The notes under the pieces: model-generated
Told to the model about the DNA's origin: nothing
The model's database searches: none
Seen by the model: the letters and a program-made list of their open reading frames with translations, nothing else
NCBI GenBank assembly: GCA_030691505.1
Contig: JAUYEG010000163.1
Location: forward strand, 1-64,000
Direction: 5' to 3'
DNA: 64,000 nucleotides
Source: Bacillota bacterium
GTDB lineage: Bacteria; Bacillota; Sulfobacillia; JAUYEG01
Translations under genes and position numbers: made by a program
Shown here: positions 1-7,576 of the stretch, piece after piece
Layout of the letters: each line of letters begins with the position of its first letter
How positions within the stretch are numbered: position 1 is the stretch's first letter

Positions 1-456
1 ACCCGCCAGACACAGCAGGAAGTAGAAGTAGTACCGCCCCTGGGCGTGGCTCGAAGCCAGGTACGTCAGAGAAAACAACGCCGCCATCATCCACAGGAAC
101 GACGCGAACAACGCGAACAACAGCCCGAGCGGCGTGACCTCAAAGGACAGACCAAGGCCGACCAGGCCGTGCAGGCTGATCGTGCCCTGCGGCGCGCCGC
201 CGAGCCAAAGGCGGAGGAGCAACCCGAACGATGCGACGCAGGCGAGCGCCGTCCAGGCGCCGTAGCGTGCGGCAAGCCTGTCCGGGCGGCGGCCGTCGGA
301 AAGCGAAGTCATACGCCTGAAGAAAGAAAGCGCCAACGCGCCGAGAAACGGCAGGGCTAGAACGAGCAGCCACCATGAACTGGCCGTCCCCGCACCGGGG
401 TGAATGCCCGGCCCGGGGACTTCTGGAGTGTAGGCTGACGCCAAGAACCCTAGCAC
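1..456 (-). CDS. Antiporter-like ion-translocating membrane subunit (NuoL/M/N family), 3' part beyond window
   Basis: This is the N-terminal 152 codons of a hydrophobic protein on the minus strand; the gene leaves the window at base 1. The reading frame encodes a hydrophobic first helix (WWLLVLALPFLGALAL), a second and third membrane stretch and the motif GRYYFYFLLCLAG, matching the start of proton-conducting subunits of complex I, Mrp antiporters and group 4 hydrogenases. There is no ATG in a suitable place; I chose the GTG at 456-454 because an AGGAG lies 9 bases upstream. It begins 12 bases after the stop of another antiporter-like gene, so the two are surely cotranscribed. Whether it is a NuoL-, HyfB- or MnhA-type subunit cannot be told from this fragment. 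Confidence 0.8.
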   Translation of the reverse strand, partial: MLGFLASAYTPEVPGPGIHPGAGTASSWWLLVLALPFLGALALSFFRRMTSLSDGRRPDRLAARYGAWTALACVASFGLLLRLWLGGAPQGTISLHGLVGLGLSFEVTPLGLLFALFASFLWMMAALFSLTYLASSHAQGRYYFYFLLCLAG

Positions 457-468
457 GGGTCCTGGCTC

Positions 469-2073
469 CTAGGGCCCTAGAAGTAGCTTGGCCGAAAGCT
501 CGGACATATGCAGCGGCCAGTTGGCCGGCGAGAGCGAGAAAACCACGCAGCCCAGGGCCAGAACGACAATCGGGACAAGCATGGCCGGCGGCGCCTCGGC
601 AACGGAGCTCAGAAGGCGGCTCAAGCCCGCCGGCGCCGGCGAGGGTTCGGTTTGATCCCCCGCGACAAAACCGGCCACGATACCCGTGCTCACGCCGACA
701 TGCCTGGCATGAGCGTCGGGAGCGGCGTACCCTGCCGCCCGATCACCGGCGCGGGTGAAGAAAGCCGTGATCACAATGGGAAGGTAATACACCGCGTTCA
801 TCAGGCTGCTGACGATCAGCAGCACGGCGTAGAAAGGCTTGCCCGCCTCAAAAGCTCCGAGCGACAGCTCCCATTTGCTGATGAAGCCGTTGAGCGGAGG
901 GATGCCGATCATCGTCAGTGCGGCTACGGTGAAGCACGCCATCGTCACGGGCATACGTTGCCCCAGACCGCCGAACTCGCGGATGTCGCGCTTGCCCGTT
1001 TTCTTGATGATCGCCCCGGCGCAAAGGAACAAGCAGCTCTTCATGATTGCGTGCGCAAAGATATGGAAGATGTCGCCCGTCAGGGCCCTCTCCGAAAGCA
1101 GTGACATGCCAAGCAGGATGTAACCCATCTGCCCGATGCTGGAGTAGGCGAGCCGCCTCTTGATGTCCATCTGGGTGATGGCGACCGCGCTGCCGAGGAT
1201 GATGGTCACCGCGGCGGCGAACAACATCCCGGATGCCCAGCCCACAGCCCTGAAGAACCCGACCCCGTAGATGTTGTAGATGACCCTCAGCAGCCCGTAG
1301 GCGCCGGTCTTGAGCATGATCCCCGACAGGAGCGCGCTGGCGGGCGACGGCGCCACCGGGTGGGCGTCCGAAAGCCACACGTGCAGAGGGACCATACCGG
1401 CTTTCATGCCGAACGCGGCGACGAAGGCGATGAACGTGAACAGCGACAGCGGCGAAGACTGGGTGATGACTCCGATCCGGTCGAGGCTGACCGTGCCGCC
1501 CAACTCGAACGTCGCCACCAGGCCGAAGAAAAACGCCAGGCTTCCGGCGATGGTCATGAACAGGTACTTGAGGCCGGCGCGCATCGCAGCCGGGGTCTCC
1601 TCATGCACCACGAGCACGTAGGCGGGCAGCGACATGAACTCGAAGAAAAGAAACAGCGTAAAGAGGTCGCCGGCGAGGAAGGTCCCCACCGACCCCGACA
1701 GCGTCAGTACGAAGAACGAGTAGTAGCGCGTTTGGCCGTGCTCGTCCTTCATGTACTCGAGCGAGTAGATGGTCACCAGGAACCACACCGACGAGGACAG
1801 GAGCGCCAGGAAGAAGCTGAGGGTGTCCACGCGGAACGAAATACCCAGCGGGGGCAGGAAACCGCCGAACGAAGTCACGAGCGTGTTGCCCGCGGACACC
1901 GCGGGGTACATCGCCGCGGCCAGCACCGTCGTTCCCGCGGACGCAAACAGGGCAACCATGTTGCGGAGCCGGGCGGAGCTTCGCCCTGCAAAATAGACAA
2001 GGCCGGTGCACGCCATGGGAAACAGCGCCACGGCGGCCGGCAGCCACGAATAGACGATACGTCCTGGCATCAT
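469..2073 (-). CDS. Proton-conducting antiporter-like subunit (HyfF/NuoM/MnhD family)
   Basis: About 534 residues with some 14 membrane helices. It shows the hallmarks of the Proton_antipo_M family: a glutamate in FEFMSLPAYV, a lysine and histidines in GMKAGMVPLHVWLSDAHP, and another lysine in HAIMKSCLFLCAG, residues known in this family to form the ion path across the membrane. The start at ATG 2073 (or the next codon, 2070) is preceded by AGGAGG; an earlier ATG pair at 2097 lacks a ribosome site. It follows the mnhD-like gene after about 200 bases that hold a good promoter, so it may be expressed separately. It probably belongs to a hydrogenase or complex I-like machine continuing beyond base 1. 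Confidence 0.88.
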   Translation of the reverse strand: MMPGRIVYSWLPAAVALFPMACTGLVYFAGRSSARLRNMVALFASAGTTVLAAAMYPAVSAGNTLVTSFGGFLPPLGISFRVDTLSFFLALLSSSVWFLVTIYSLEYMKDEHGQTRYYSFFVLTLSGSVGTFLAGDLFTLFLFFEFMSLPAYVLVVHEETPAAMRAGLKYLFMTIAGSLAFFFGLVATFELGGTVSLDRIGVITQSSPLSLFTFIAFVAAFGMKAGMVPLHVWLSDAHPVAPSPASALLSGIMLKTGAYGLLRVIYNIYGVGFFRAVGWASGMLFAAAVTIILGSAVAITQMDIKRRLAYSSIGQMGYILLGMSLLSERALTGDIFHIFAHAIMKSCLFLCAGAIIKKTGKRDIREFGGLGQRMPVTMACFTVAALTMIGIPPLNGFISKWELSLGAFEAGKPFYAVLLIVSSLMNAVYYLPIVITAFFTRAGDRAAGYAAPDAHARHVGVSTGIVAGFVAGDQTEPSPAPAGLSRLLSSVAEAPPAMLVPIVVLALGCVVFSLSPANWPLHMSELSAKLLLGP

Positions 2074-2243
2074 TGCCCCTCCTGTGCCGGACATCATCCG
2101 GCAGCAACGACAACGAACTGTCTCGCTATCGCGACCTACGCAGGCTCGAAGCGAAAGTTCCTTGTTTCACAATTAGGACATCGGCGGCGGAGCAGCCGGT
2201 TTGTCTCGTCGGCGCAGTTTACTTAATGAGACGTTCACGGACC

Positions 2244-2273
2244 ATGATAGACCTGCTCGATCAAAGCTGTCAA
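2244..2273 (-). promoter_or_regulatory. Sigma-A-type promoter inside the antiporter cluster
   Basis: On the minus strand TTGACA (2273-2268), an 18-base spacer and TATCAT (2249-2244) give 11 of 12 consensus bases. It lies between the stop of the MnhD-like gene (2280) and the next gene (start 2073), leaving a leader of about 165 bases. It could give separate control to the last two antiporter-like genes and whatever follows them. Confidence 0.6.
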
Positions 2274-2279
2274 ACCCGT

Positions 2280-3758
2280 TTAGCGCAGCGCAAAGAAGCT
2301 CTTGGCGACCTCGAGCATGTGCTGGAGCGGGAACCGGGGCAGAAAACCGGTGAGCACGCACACGGCGGCCAGGATGACTATCGGCGCCAACTCGGCCGGC
2401 GGGCCCTCACGTCCACGGGGATGCCCGGGGTCAGGGCCAAAGTAGGCCGAGATGACAAACGGCAGATAGTACGCCCCGCTGAGCAGGCTGCTGGCAACGA
2501 CGAGCACGGCGTACAGCGGGCGGCCGAGGTCAAGTGCGCCGAGTGCGACGTACCATTTGCTGATAAAGCCGTTGGTTCCGGGAACGCCGATCATGGCCAG
2601 CGCCCCGATCGTAAAGGCCGCGGTCGTGAGGGGCATGGACCGGGCGATCCCGCTGAGCCCGGCCAAGTCCCGCTTGCCGGTGCGAGCGATCATCGCCCCC
2701 GCCGCAAGGAACAGGCATACCTTCATGACCGCGTGGTTGAAAACGTGCAGCAGGGCGCCTGCGACGGCATTCTCGCTGCGGAGCGACAGCCCAAAGAAGA
2801 TGTAGCCCATCTGAGCGATGGTCGAGTAGGCCAGCAGACGTTTGATGTCACGCTGCGCAATGGCCACGATCGACCCGAAGAACATCGCCCCCGCCGAGAA
2901 CCAGAACATGACGTAGGGCGCAGGCGAGCGCCAGAGCAGGTCTGGGCCCCATACCTGATAGCCGATGCGCGCCAGGGCCACAACGTAGACCTTGACCACC
3001 AGGCCGGAGAGCAGCGCGCTGGACGCCGACGGCGCCGCGCTGTGGGCATCCGGCAGCCACACGTGCAGCGGGAAGAGCGCGGCCTTAAGCCCGAACCCGA
3101 CCAGGTACAGCGCCAGAGCACCCATGGTGACCCTGGGGAATGAGGCGGCTGCCGCCGGCAGAGCCCGGCTGATTGCGTCCATGTCCAGGTAGCCAGTGAC
3201 GGAGTAGAGCATCGCGGTGGCCAGGAGCACGGCGCCGGAGCCCACGGCGGATAGAAGCAGGTACTTGAAACTGGCCTCGAGGGCGGCGGGGCGGCTGTCC
3301 ACGGAGATAATCCCGCATGCGGCGATCGAGCAGATCTCGGCCATCACGAACAAGTTGAAAAGGTCCTTGGCTATGACCAGGCCGGACATGCCCCCGAGCA
3401 GAGTGAGACACAGCGGCCAGTACCAGCGTTCCGCCTGCCGACCCAGTTCCGCCGGCTCGTGCGACTGCGCGAACAGGAGAATCAGCGTGGCCCCGCAGCC
3501 AAGCAGCGTAAGCACCACGGCTCCGAGAATATCGACCCGTACCTCGATGCCGAGCGGGGCCGGCCAGCCGCCCGTTGCGTATGTGAGCGGTCCGTTACGG
3601 GTGACCCTGCTCAGAAGCGACAGTGCGATGAACGCATGGATCGCGGCGGTACCGACAGCGCCCCATCGAGCGAACCCAATGCGGCGGCTTCCCATCCATC
3701 CGCACACAAAGGCGCCGAGGAACGGCAGGGCGATGACGAGAGCGGGACCGTGCGCCAC
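2280..3758 (-). CDS. mnhD: Mrp/Mbh antiporter subunit D (MnhD/MbhH-like)
   Basis: 492-residue polytopic membrane protein of the Proton_antipo_M family, the main ion-translocating subunit of Mrp antiporters. Visible motifs are FVMAEICSIAACG (helix 5 glutamate), GLKAALFPLHVWLPDAHSAAPS and NHAVMKVCLFLAAGA (conserved lysines and histidines). The open frame extends far upstream, but the family N-terminus and an AAGGAG 9 bases away point to GTG at 3758, two bases after the mnhC stop. It is the eighth gene of a minus-strand run E-F-G-MbhD-MbhE-B-C-D, the order known from archaeal membrane-bound hydrogenases and Mrp-linked complexes. Confidence 0.9.
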   Translation of the reverse strand: MAHGPALVIALPFLGAFVCGWMGSRRIGFARWGAVGTAAIHAFIALSLLSRVTRNGPLTYATGGWPAPLGIEVRVDILGAVVLTLLGCGATLILLFAQSHEPAELGRQAERWYWPLCLTLLGGMSGLVIAKDLFNLFVMAEICSIAACGIISVDSRPAALEASFKYLLLSAVGSGAVLLATAMLYSVTGYLDMDAISRALPAAAASFPRVTMGALALYLVGFGLKAALFPLHVWLPDAHSAAPSASSALLSGLVVKVYVVALARIGYQVWGPDLLWRSPAPYVMFWFSAGAMFFGSIVAIAQRDIKRLLAYSTIAQMGYIFFGLSLRSENAVAGALLHVFNHAVMKVCLFLAAGAMIARTGKRDLAGLSGIARSMPLTTAAFTIGALAMIGVPGTNGFISKWYVALGALDLGRPLYAVLVVASSLLSGAYYLPFVISAYFGPDPGHPRGREGPPAELAPIVILAAVCVLTGFLPRFPLQHMLEVAKSFFALR

Positions 3759-3760
3759 GT

Positions 3761-4123
3761 CTAGCCGCTCCTTGTGCGGCGGACGATTTCGTCCGCATCG
3801 AGGGTTCCCAGGTTCTCGTGGATCTTGATCGCCAGCGCGAGCGCGAACGCCGTGGTGCTGACGGCAATGACGATTCCTGTGAGGATCAATGCCGAGGGAA
3901 GCGGGTTGACGAAACCCGCCGCCGTGCCGGCGGCTCCGATCGGCGGCCTGCCCCCCCGCACATAGCCGAGCGACACGACAAACAAGAACACCGCGGTGTC
4001 CATGATGTTCATGCCGATGATCTTCTTGATGAGGTTGCCGTGGGTCAGCATGGTGTACAGGCCCACAGCGAAGAGGACCATCGCGCCCAGGAAATTGAGG
4101 TGGCCGAGGAGCTGCTGGCTCAC
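3761..4123 (-). CDS. mnhC: Mrp/Mbh antiporter subunit C (NuoK-like)
   Basis: 120 residues with three membrane helices, resembling NuoK. The middle helix carries IIGMNIMDTAVFL and the last ALILTGIVIAVSTTAFALAL, both typical of MnhC. It starts with GTG at 4123, overlapping the mnhB stop in a GTGA arrangement, which implies coupled translation. It forms part of the ion channel of the antiporter module next to MnhD. Confidence 0.9.
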   Translation of the reverse strand: MSQQLLGHLNFLGAMVLFAVGLYTMLTHGNLIKKIIGMNIMDTAVFLFVVSLGYVRGGRPPIGAAGTAAGFVNPLPSALILTGIVIAVSTTAFALALAIKIHENLGTLDADEIVRRTRSG

Positions 4124-4569
4124 GGCTCATCCACCTCGCCTGATGCGCCGCCGCCGCTCCAGATCCGGGCGACGAGGCCAAAAACCGTTGCCGCGACCTT
4201 GACGCCCACCGCAGCCCCCAGAAGCCACACCGCACCCGAGGAAAAGAGCTTGCCCGGCGTCCCGGACGGAAAGCCCGCCCCCAGGTTGGTCAGAAAAAGG
4301 CTCCCCCGGAAGACCGCCACCAGCCCGATGAGGACATACCCGGAACTGCCCAGGGTGTCGAGGTTGCCCAGCGAGTTTTCGTTGAAGACCTTTTCGGCAT
4401 GGTGGAATCCCCATGAGAGGGCCGCAAGAATGAGGCCTGCCGCGATGATCGTGCCGCCGGCGAACCCCCCGCCGGGCGAAAGATGCCCATGCGTGATGAC
4501 GTAGGCGCCGTAGACTGTGATCAGCGGCAGCAGATACCCCGCGATGGTCGACAGGATGAGGTCATGCAC
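4120..4569 (-). CDS. mnhB: Mrp/Mbh antiporter subunit B (MnhB/MbhF-like)
   Basis: 149-residue membrane protein with the MnhB signature HGHLSPGGGFAGGTIIAAG in its first half and four predicted helices. The longest frame starts 28 codons earlier, but those residues are arginine- and proline-rich and unlike the family; GTG at 4569 follows GGAGGG at 6 bases and overlaps the end of the preceding mbhE-like gene by 8 bases. Confidence 0.9.
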   Translation of the reverse strand: MHDLILSTIAGYLLPLITVYGAYVITHGHLSPGGGFAGGTIIAAGLILAALSWGFHHAEKVFNENSLGNLDTLGSSGYVLIGLVAVFRGSLFLTNLGAGFPSGTPGKLFSSGAVWLLGAAVGVKVAATVFGLVARIWSGGGASGEVDEP

Positions 4570-4852
4570 CTCGATCCCTCCTCCGGTGGCTGAGCACCGA
4601 GGCAGTGGCGGCGGCCGCCGTGAACAACACGGTGGCCTCGCCAAGGGTGTCAAAGGCCCGGTAGTCGAACACCACGGCGGTCACGGAGTTGACCGCTCCC
4701 GTATCCTTAACGGTGTCAAGCACGTACCGCTCAAAAACCTCGTTGCGGTTTGGGGCGTCGGGAGCGCCGAACTCCGGCAGAGCGTAGGCAATGACGCCCA
4801 TCATCCCGCTGACGAGGACGACTGTAAAGATGACCAGAGCCGCGCGGCTCAC
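4562..4852 (-). CDS. mbhE: Mbh-type subunit E (equivalent to part of the MnhA C-terminus)
   Basis: 96 residues with one N-terminal membrane helix, a loop and a second helix. The motif VVFDYRAFDTLGE is characteristic of the hydrogenase 4/Mrp MbhE family, which in Mrp antiporters is fused into MnhA. It starts with GTG overlapping the stop of the upstream gene. A separate MbhD plus MbhE pair, rather than one long MnhA, makes this module closer to Mbh-type complexes than to a free-standing Mrp antiporter. Confidence 0.85.
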   Translation of the reverse strand: MSRAALVIFTVVLVSGMMGVIAYALPEFGAPDAPNRNEVFERYVLDTVKDTGAVNSVTAVVFDYRAFDTLGEATVLFTAAAATASVLSHRRRDRGA

Positions 4853-5091
4853 TCCTCGCGCCTTCTAGTCCGGCTGACGGCGCCGATGAGCAGCAGGGTC
4901 GTGACCCCCGCGCCGACGGCCGCCTCGGTTATCGCCACGTCAGGAGCGCCCAGCATCTGCCAGTTTATGGCCATCAACAGGCTGTAAGAGGCGAAAATGA
5001 CGACCGCACCGAGGAGGTCACGTGTCCGTTCGACCGCGAGGCCGCAGGATACCAGCAACACCACGAGCAGGGCGCTGAAGACTAGGTGCAA
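4849..5091 (-). CDS. mbhD: Mbh-type subunit D (DUF4040, equivalent to part of MnhA)
   Basis: 80 residues with three short helices and the DUF4040 motif QMLGAPDVAITEAAVGAG, known from MbhD and the C-terminal part of MnhA. The start is a TTG at 5091 behind AAAGGAGAGG and overlaps the end of mnhG by 10 bases. It ends in a basic tail, RTRRREE, at the cytoplasmic side. Confidence 0.85.
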   Translation of the reverse strand: MHLVFSALLVVLLVSCGLAVERTRDLLGAVVIFASYSLLMAINWQMLGAPDVAITEAAVGAGVTTLLLIGAVSRTRRREE

Positions 5092-5459
5092 GGACCTGAC
5101 CTCTCCTTTCCAGGAACGGCGTCAGGCCCGGCGGAAGACGCGACGCCGCCGTCCGACAGCCGCAGCGTGCCGGGAAGGGCCCGCACACCGGACCGGTACG
5201 CGGCCCTGGCCATGCAGTGCGCGGCAGTCGGGCTGGTGATCCAGATGAAGACCACCAGGAAGATCAGTTTGACGACGGTCGTCGGGTCGCTGGTCACAAC
5301 CGCCAGGCCCAGCAGCCAGAGCCCGGCCCCCAGGCTGTCGCTCTTGGCGGCCACGTGCATGCGTGTATAAACGTCAGGCATCCGCAGGATGCCGATCGTC
5401 CCCGCCAGCAGAAAGAACGTGCCGGCCACCAGCAACAGGGCCGCGACCAGTTCGCGCAT
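5082..5459 (-). CDS. mnhG: Mrp/Mbh antiporter subunit G
   Basis: About 125 residues. The N-terminal 90 carry the MnhG pattern: a helix, then GILRMPDVYTRMHVAAKSDSLG, then two helices ending in WITSPTAAHCMARAAY. The remaining 35 residues are a polar tail not needed by the family. Two adjacent ATGs are possible; the second (5459) has the better spacing of 6 bases from GGAGG. Confidence 0.9.
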   Translation of the reverse strand: MRELVAALLLVAGTFFLLAGTIGILRMPDVYTRMHVAAKSDSLGAGLWLLGLAVVTSDPTTVVKLIFLVVFIWITSPTAAHCMARAAYRSGVRALPGTLRLSDGGVASSAGPDAVPGKERSGPCT

Positions 5460-5488
5460 CATACACCTCCGTCAAGCACACCGGCCTT

Positions 5489-5758
5489 CTAGGTGGACGG
5501 CCCGCCCCGTTCGAGGTAGGTCGCCACGCCGATTGTGGCCAGGAAGCCTATCAGGCCGTACACCAGCGCGACATCAACGAAGAAAGGCTGCCTGGCCGCG
5601 ACCGAAAGACCGGCGATAAGAACCAGGGCCTTGGTGCCGATGACGTTGATGGCGACCATCCGGTCGGCCACGGTCGGGCCGACGGCGGCGCGGGCGAGGC
5701 ACAGTGCGATCATGATTAGAAGAAAGGCCAACAGAGACCACAGCACGGGATCAAGCAT
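5489..5758 (-). CDS. mnhF: Mrp/Mbh antiporter subunit F
   Basis: 89 residues, three helices, with the MnhF-type segment RAAVGPTVADRMVAINVIGTK. The ATG at 5758 overlaps the last codons of mnhE and follows GGAGGGG at about 7 bases; a longer frame from 5776 is less likely. The gene lies between mnhE and mnhG, in the usual E-F-G order. Confidence 0.9.
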   Translation of the reverse strand: MLDPVLWSLLAFLLIMIALCLARAAVGPTVADRMVAINVIGTKALVLIAGLSVAARQPFFVDVALVYGLIGFLATIGVATYLERGGPST

Positions 5759-6290
5759 CGTCGGCCCCTCCCCCAAACGCTTTTTCGAGGCCGCGTACCC
5801 GCCACTCAGCAGCCCATTCAGGCAGCGTCGCAGCCGCGGACCGGGTCAAAGTATGAACCAGGAAGCCGTCCCTGTCCATCTCGACGGTCAAAGTCCCCGG
5901 AGTCAGGGTAATCGAGTTGGCGAGAAGCACACGGCCCCAATCAGAGCTAAGATGCGGCCGGTACGCCATGAAAACCGGACTCACCGGGAGCTTGGGGTCA
6001 AGGACGATCAGCGCGACCTGGATGTTGGCCTTGACGACCTCGACCATCAGGAAGGCCAAGTAGGCAAGCACCCTGAAAGGGGCGCCCAGTCTGGCAGCCA
6101 TCGGTCGTCCCAATGGTCTGGTCTCGTGGGAAGGTCCCGGAGCGACACGCCAGCGCACAACCAGCGCCACGAGTACGACGGCGGCGCCGAGCACGAGATG
6201 CTGGAGGTCCCACGCTCCACCGAGTGCGAACCAGAACAGAAGAAGCCCGAGAAACGAGGCCGCGTGGCGACCGGGGAATACCCTCAACAT
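5751..6290 (-). CDS. mnhE: Mrp/Mbh antiporter subunit E
   Basis: 179 residues: two N-terminal helices and a soluble C-terminal half with the family motif LLANSITLTPGTLTVEMD. This is the first gene of the minus-strand antiporter module and is divergent from the formate dehydrogenase cluster that starts 400 bases away. MnhE is needed for antiporter assembly in studied systems, although its exact job is not known. Confidence 0.9.
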   Translation of the reverse strand: MLRVFPGRHAASFLGLLLFWFALGGAWDLQHLVLGAAVVLVALVVRWRVAPGPSHETRPLGRPMAARLGAPFRVLAYLAFLMVEVVKANIQVALIVLDPKLPVSPVFMAYRPHLSSDWGRVLLANSITLTPGTLTVEMDRDGFLVHTLTRSAAATLPEWAAEWRVRGLEKAFGGGADDA

Positions 6291-6690
6291 GCCGGCCTAC
6301 CGCCCCTCGACCGCGATCATTGAAGAGCCGATACGCGATGGTCTTAGGCCACGCTCCAACCCCGCGGCCCACCTGACGGCTGGATTGCCTGCCGTGTAAG
6401 ATTGACTGCCGAAAGGGAATATCCTGCTTCGCGTGGAACTCAGGTGAGAAGTGCTCGTCGTCGGGGTCAATCAATGTGTTAGATAATGTATGCGCCGTTT
6501 GGCTGCGGACGGGTTGACCGAAGGCGCAATGCACCATACCATTGAACCTGAAGACGGGCAAGATTGTGTTTACTAGGACCTGTTTGTATCTGTGACTGAC
6601 GGCACTAAGTCTCGGCGTGGATTGTGATTATGTGCACTGGTGCTTTTCAGGGTTCTCATGTAAGGTGCCGCAACCAGGGGTGAGCGATCG
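6291..6690. other. Divergent intergenic region between antiporter and formate dehydrogenase operons
   Basis: No convincing gene was seen. The composition is clearly more AT-rich than the flanking genes, especially 6470-6660, as expected for divergent promoters. One candidate promoter toward fdhE is listed separately; I could not identify a clear promoter toward mnhE. A shared regulator acting on both operons is possible but no obvious operator palindrome was found. Confidence 0.6.
6514..6542 (+). promoter_or_regulatory. Candidate promoter for the fdhE-fdh-rnf operon
   Basis: TTGACC, a 17-base spacer and TACCAT on the plus strand lie about 150 bases upstream of fdhE. The -35 box is good and the -10 box weak (4 of 6), so this is a tentative call. 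Confidence 0.35.
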
Positions 6691-7569
6691 ATGCAGGAGC
6701 CAGACCGCGGACATGAGGTCTTCGGCGCGCCTGTGCTCGGCGCGTCCCTACAGCGCTACCGTCGCGAGGGGCGGGCGGCACCGGAGTTGCTGAGCCTCGC
6801 CGCGGCGCTGGCGGCGCTGCAGGTTGAGCTGCATGCGGAGCTGACCGATGCTCCACCGCCGCAGGATGCCTCCCCTACTCCTCCGGCGGACTGGGCTGCC
6901 GACGCTCTCCGGCGTACCGCTGACGTGGTCGCCGCCCATTCGCCTCAGAGCGTGCCGGCGCTGGCCGGGTTTGCCGCCGGCGCCGCCAAGCTCGAGACAG
7001 GATTGCTGGCAGCGGCGGCCCGCGGCGAGGCCCCGGCGGTGGCCGAGGTGGCGGGCGTCACCGGCGCAGCGCCGGCGGTCGCAGTCTATGTCCTGCGGGC
7101 GGCGCTGCAGCCCCACCTTGCCTGGCGCTTCGGAGCCGGCTCCGCCTGCGCCGGGGATCTGCCATTCCCTGTCCGGCAGTACTGTCCGGCATGCGGCGGG
7201 CGCCCGCTGATGGGCAAACACACGGAGCCGGACGGGCACCGGTTTCTGCGCTGTACCCTGTGCGGCCACGAATGGGCCTACCCTCGCATGGCTTGCCCTG
7301 CCTGTGGTGAGTCCGAGCAGGCCAAGCTGGAGTCGTTTTTCGTCACAGGCGACGAGGGGCACCGGGCGTACCTGTGCGCGACATGCAAGCGATACACCAA
7401 GGTTTCTGACGAAAGGCTTCTGGGGGGCCGGGTTTACCTGCCCCTGGAGGATATGGTGACCCTGCACCTGGATGACCTGGCCCGCGAACGGGGCTACACC
7501 CCGGTCAGCGAGGATGGGCCCGACGATCCGGAACAGGGCAGGAAGGTATCTCAGTGGGGAGAGAGGTGA
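6691..7569 (+). CDS. fdhE: Formate dehydrogenase accessory protein FdhE
   Basis: 292 residues. The N-terminal half is helical and variable; the C-terminal half has four CxxC knuckles (CPACGG near residue 166, CTLCGHEW near 190, MACPACGE near 203, CATCKRY near 229), the rubredoxin-like metal sites of the FdhE family. FdhE assists assembly of Tat-exported, respiratory formate dehydrogenases. It is the first gene of the cluster and ends 7 bases before the catalytic subunit, which fits this role. Confidence 0.9.
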   Translation: MQEPDRGHEVFGAPVLGASLQRYRREGRAAPELLSLAAALAALQVELHAELTDAPPPQDASPTPPADWAADALRRTADVVAAHSPQSVPALAGFAAGAAKLETGLLAAAARGEAPAVAEVAGVTGAAPAVAVYVLRAALQPHLAWRFGAGSACAGDLPFPVRQYCPACGGRPLMGKHTEPDGHRFLRCTLCGHEWAYPRMACPACGESEQAKLESFFVTGDEGHRAYLCATCKRYTKVSDERLLGGRVYLPLEDMVTLHLDDLARERGYTPVSEDGPDDPEQGRKVSQWGER

Positions 7570-7576
7570 TGAGGGA

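Noticed and set aside
140-376. 78-codon minus-strand frame at the left end with ATG at 376
   Set aside because: It is a shifted frame of the truncated antiporter subunit; the neighbouring frame gives continuous membrane helices.
1360-2226. 288-codon plus-strand frame within the antiporter cluster
   Set aside because: Very rich in arginine, histidine and glutamine, antisense to membrane helices; not a real protein.
3759-4235. Long N-terminal extension of the MnhD-like protein
   Set aside because: It overlaps mnhC in another frame and lacks membrane helices; GTG 3758 with a ribosome site is the better start.
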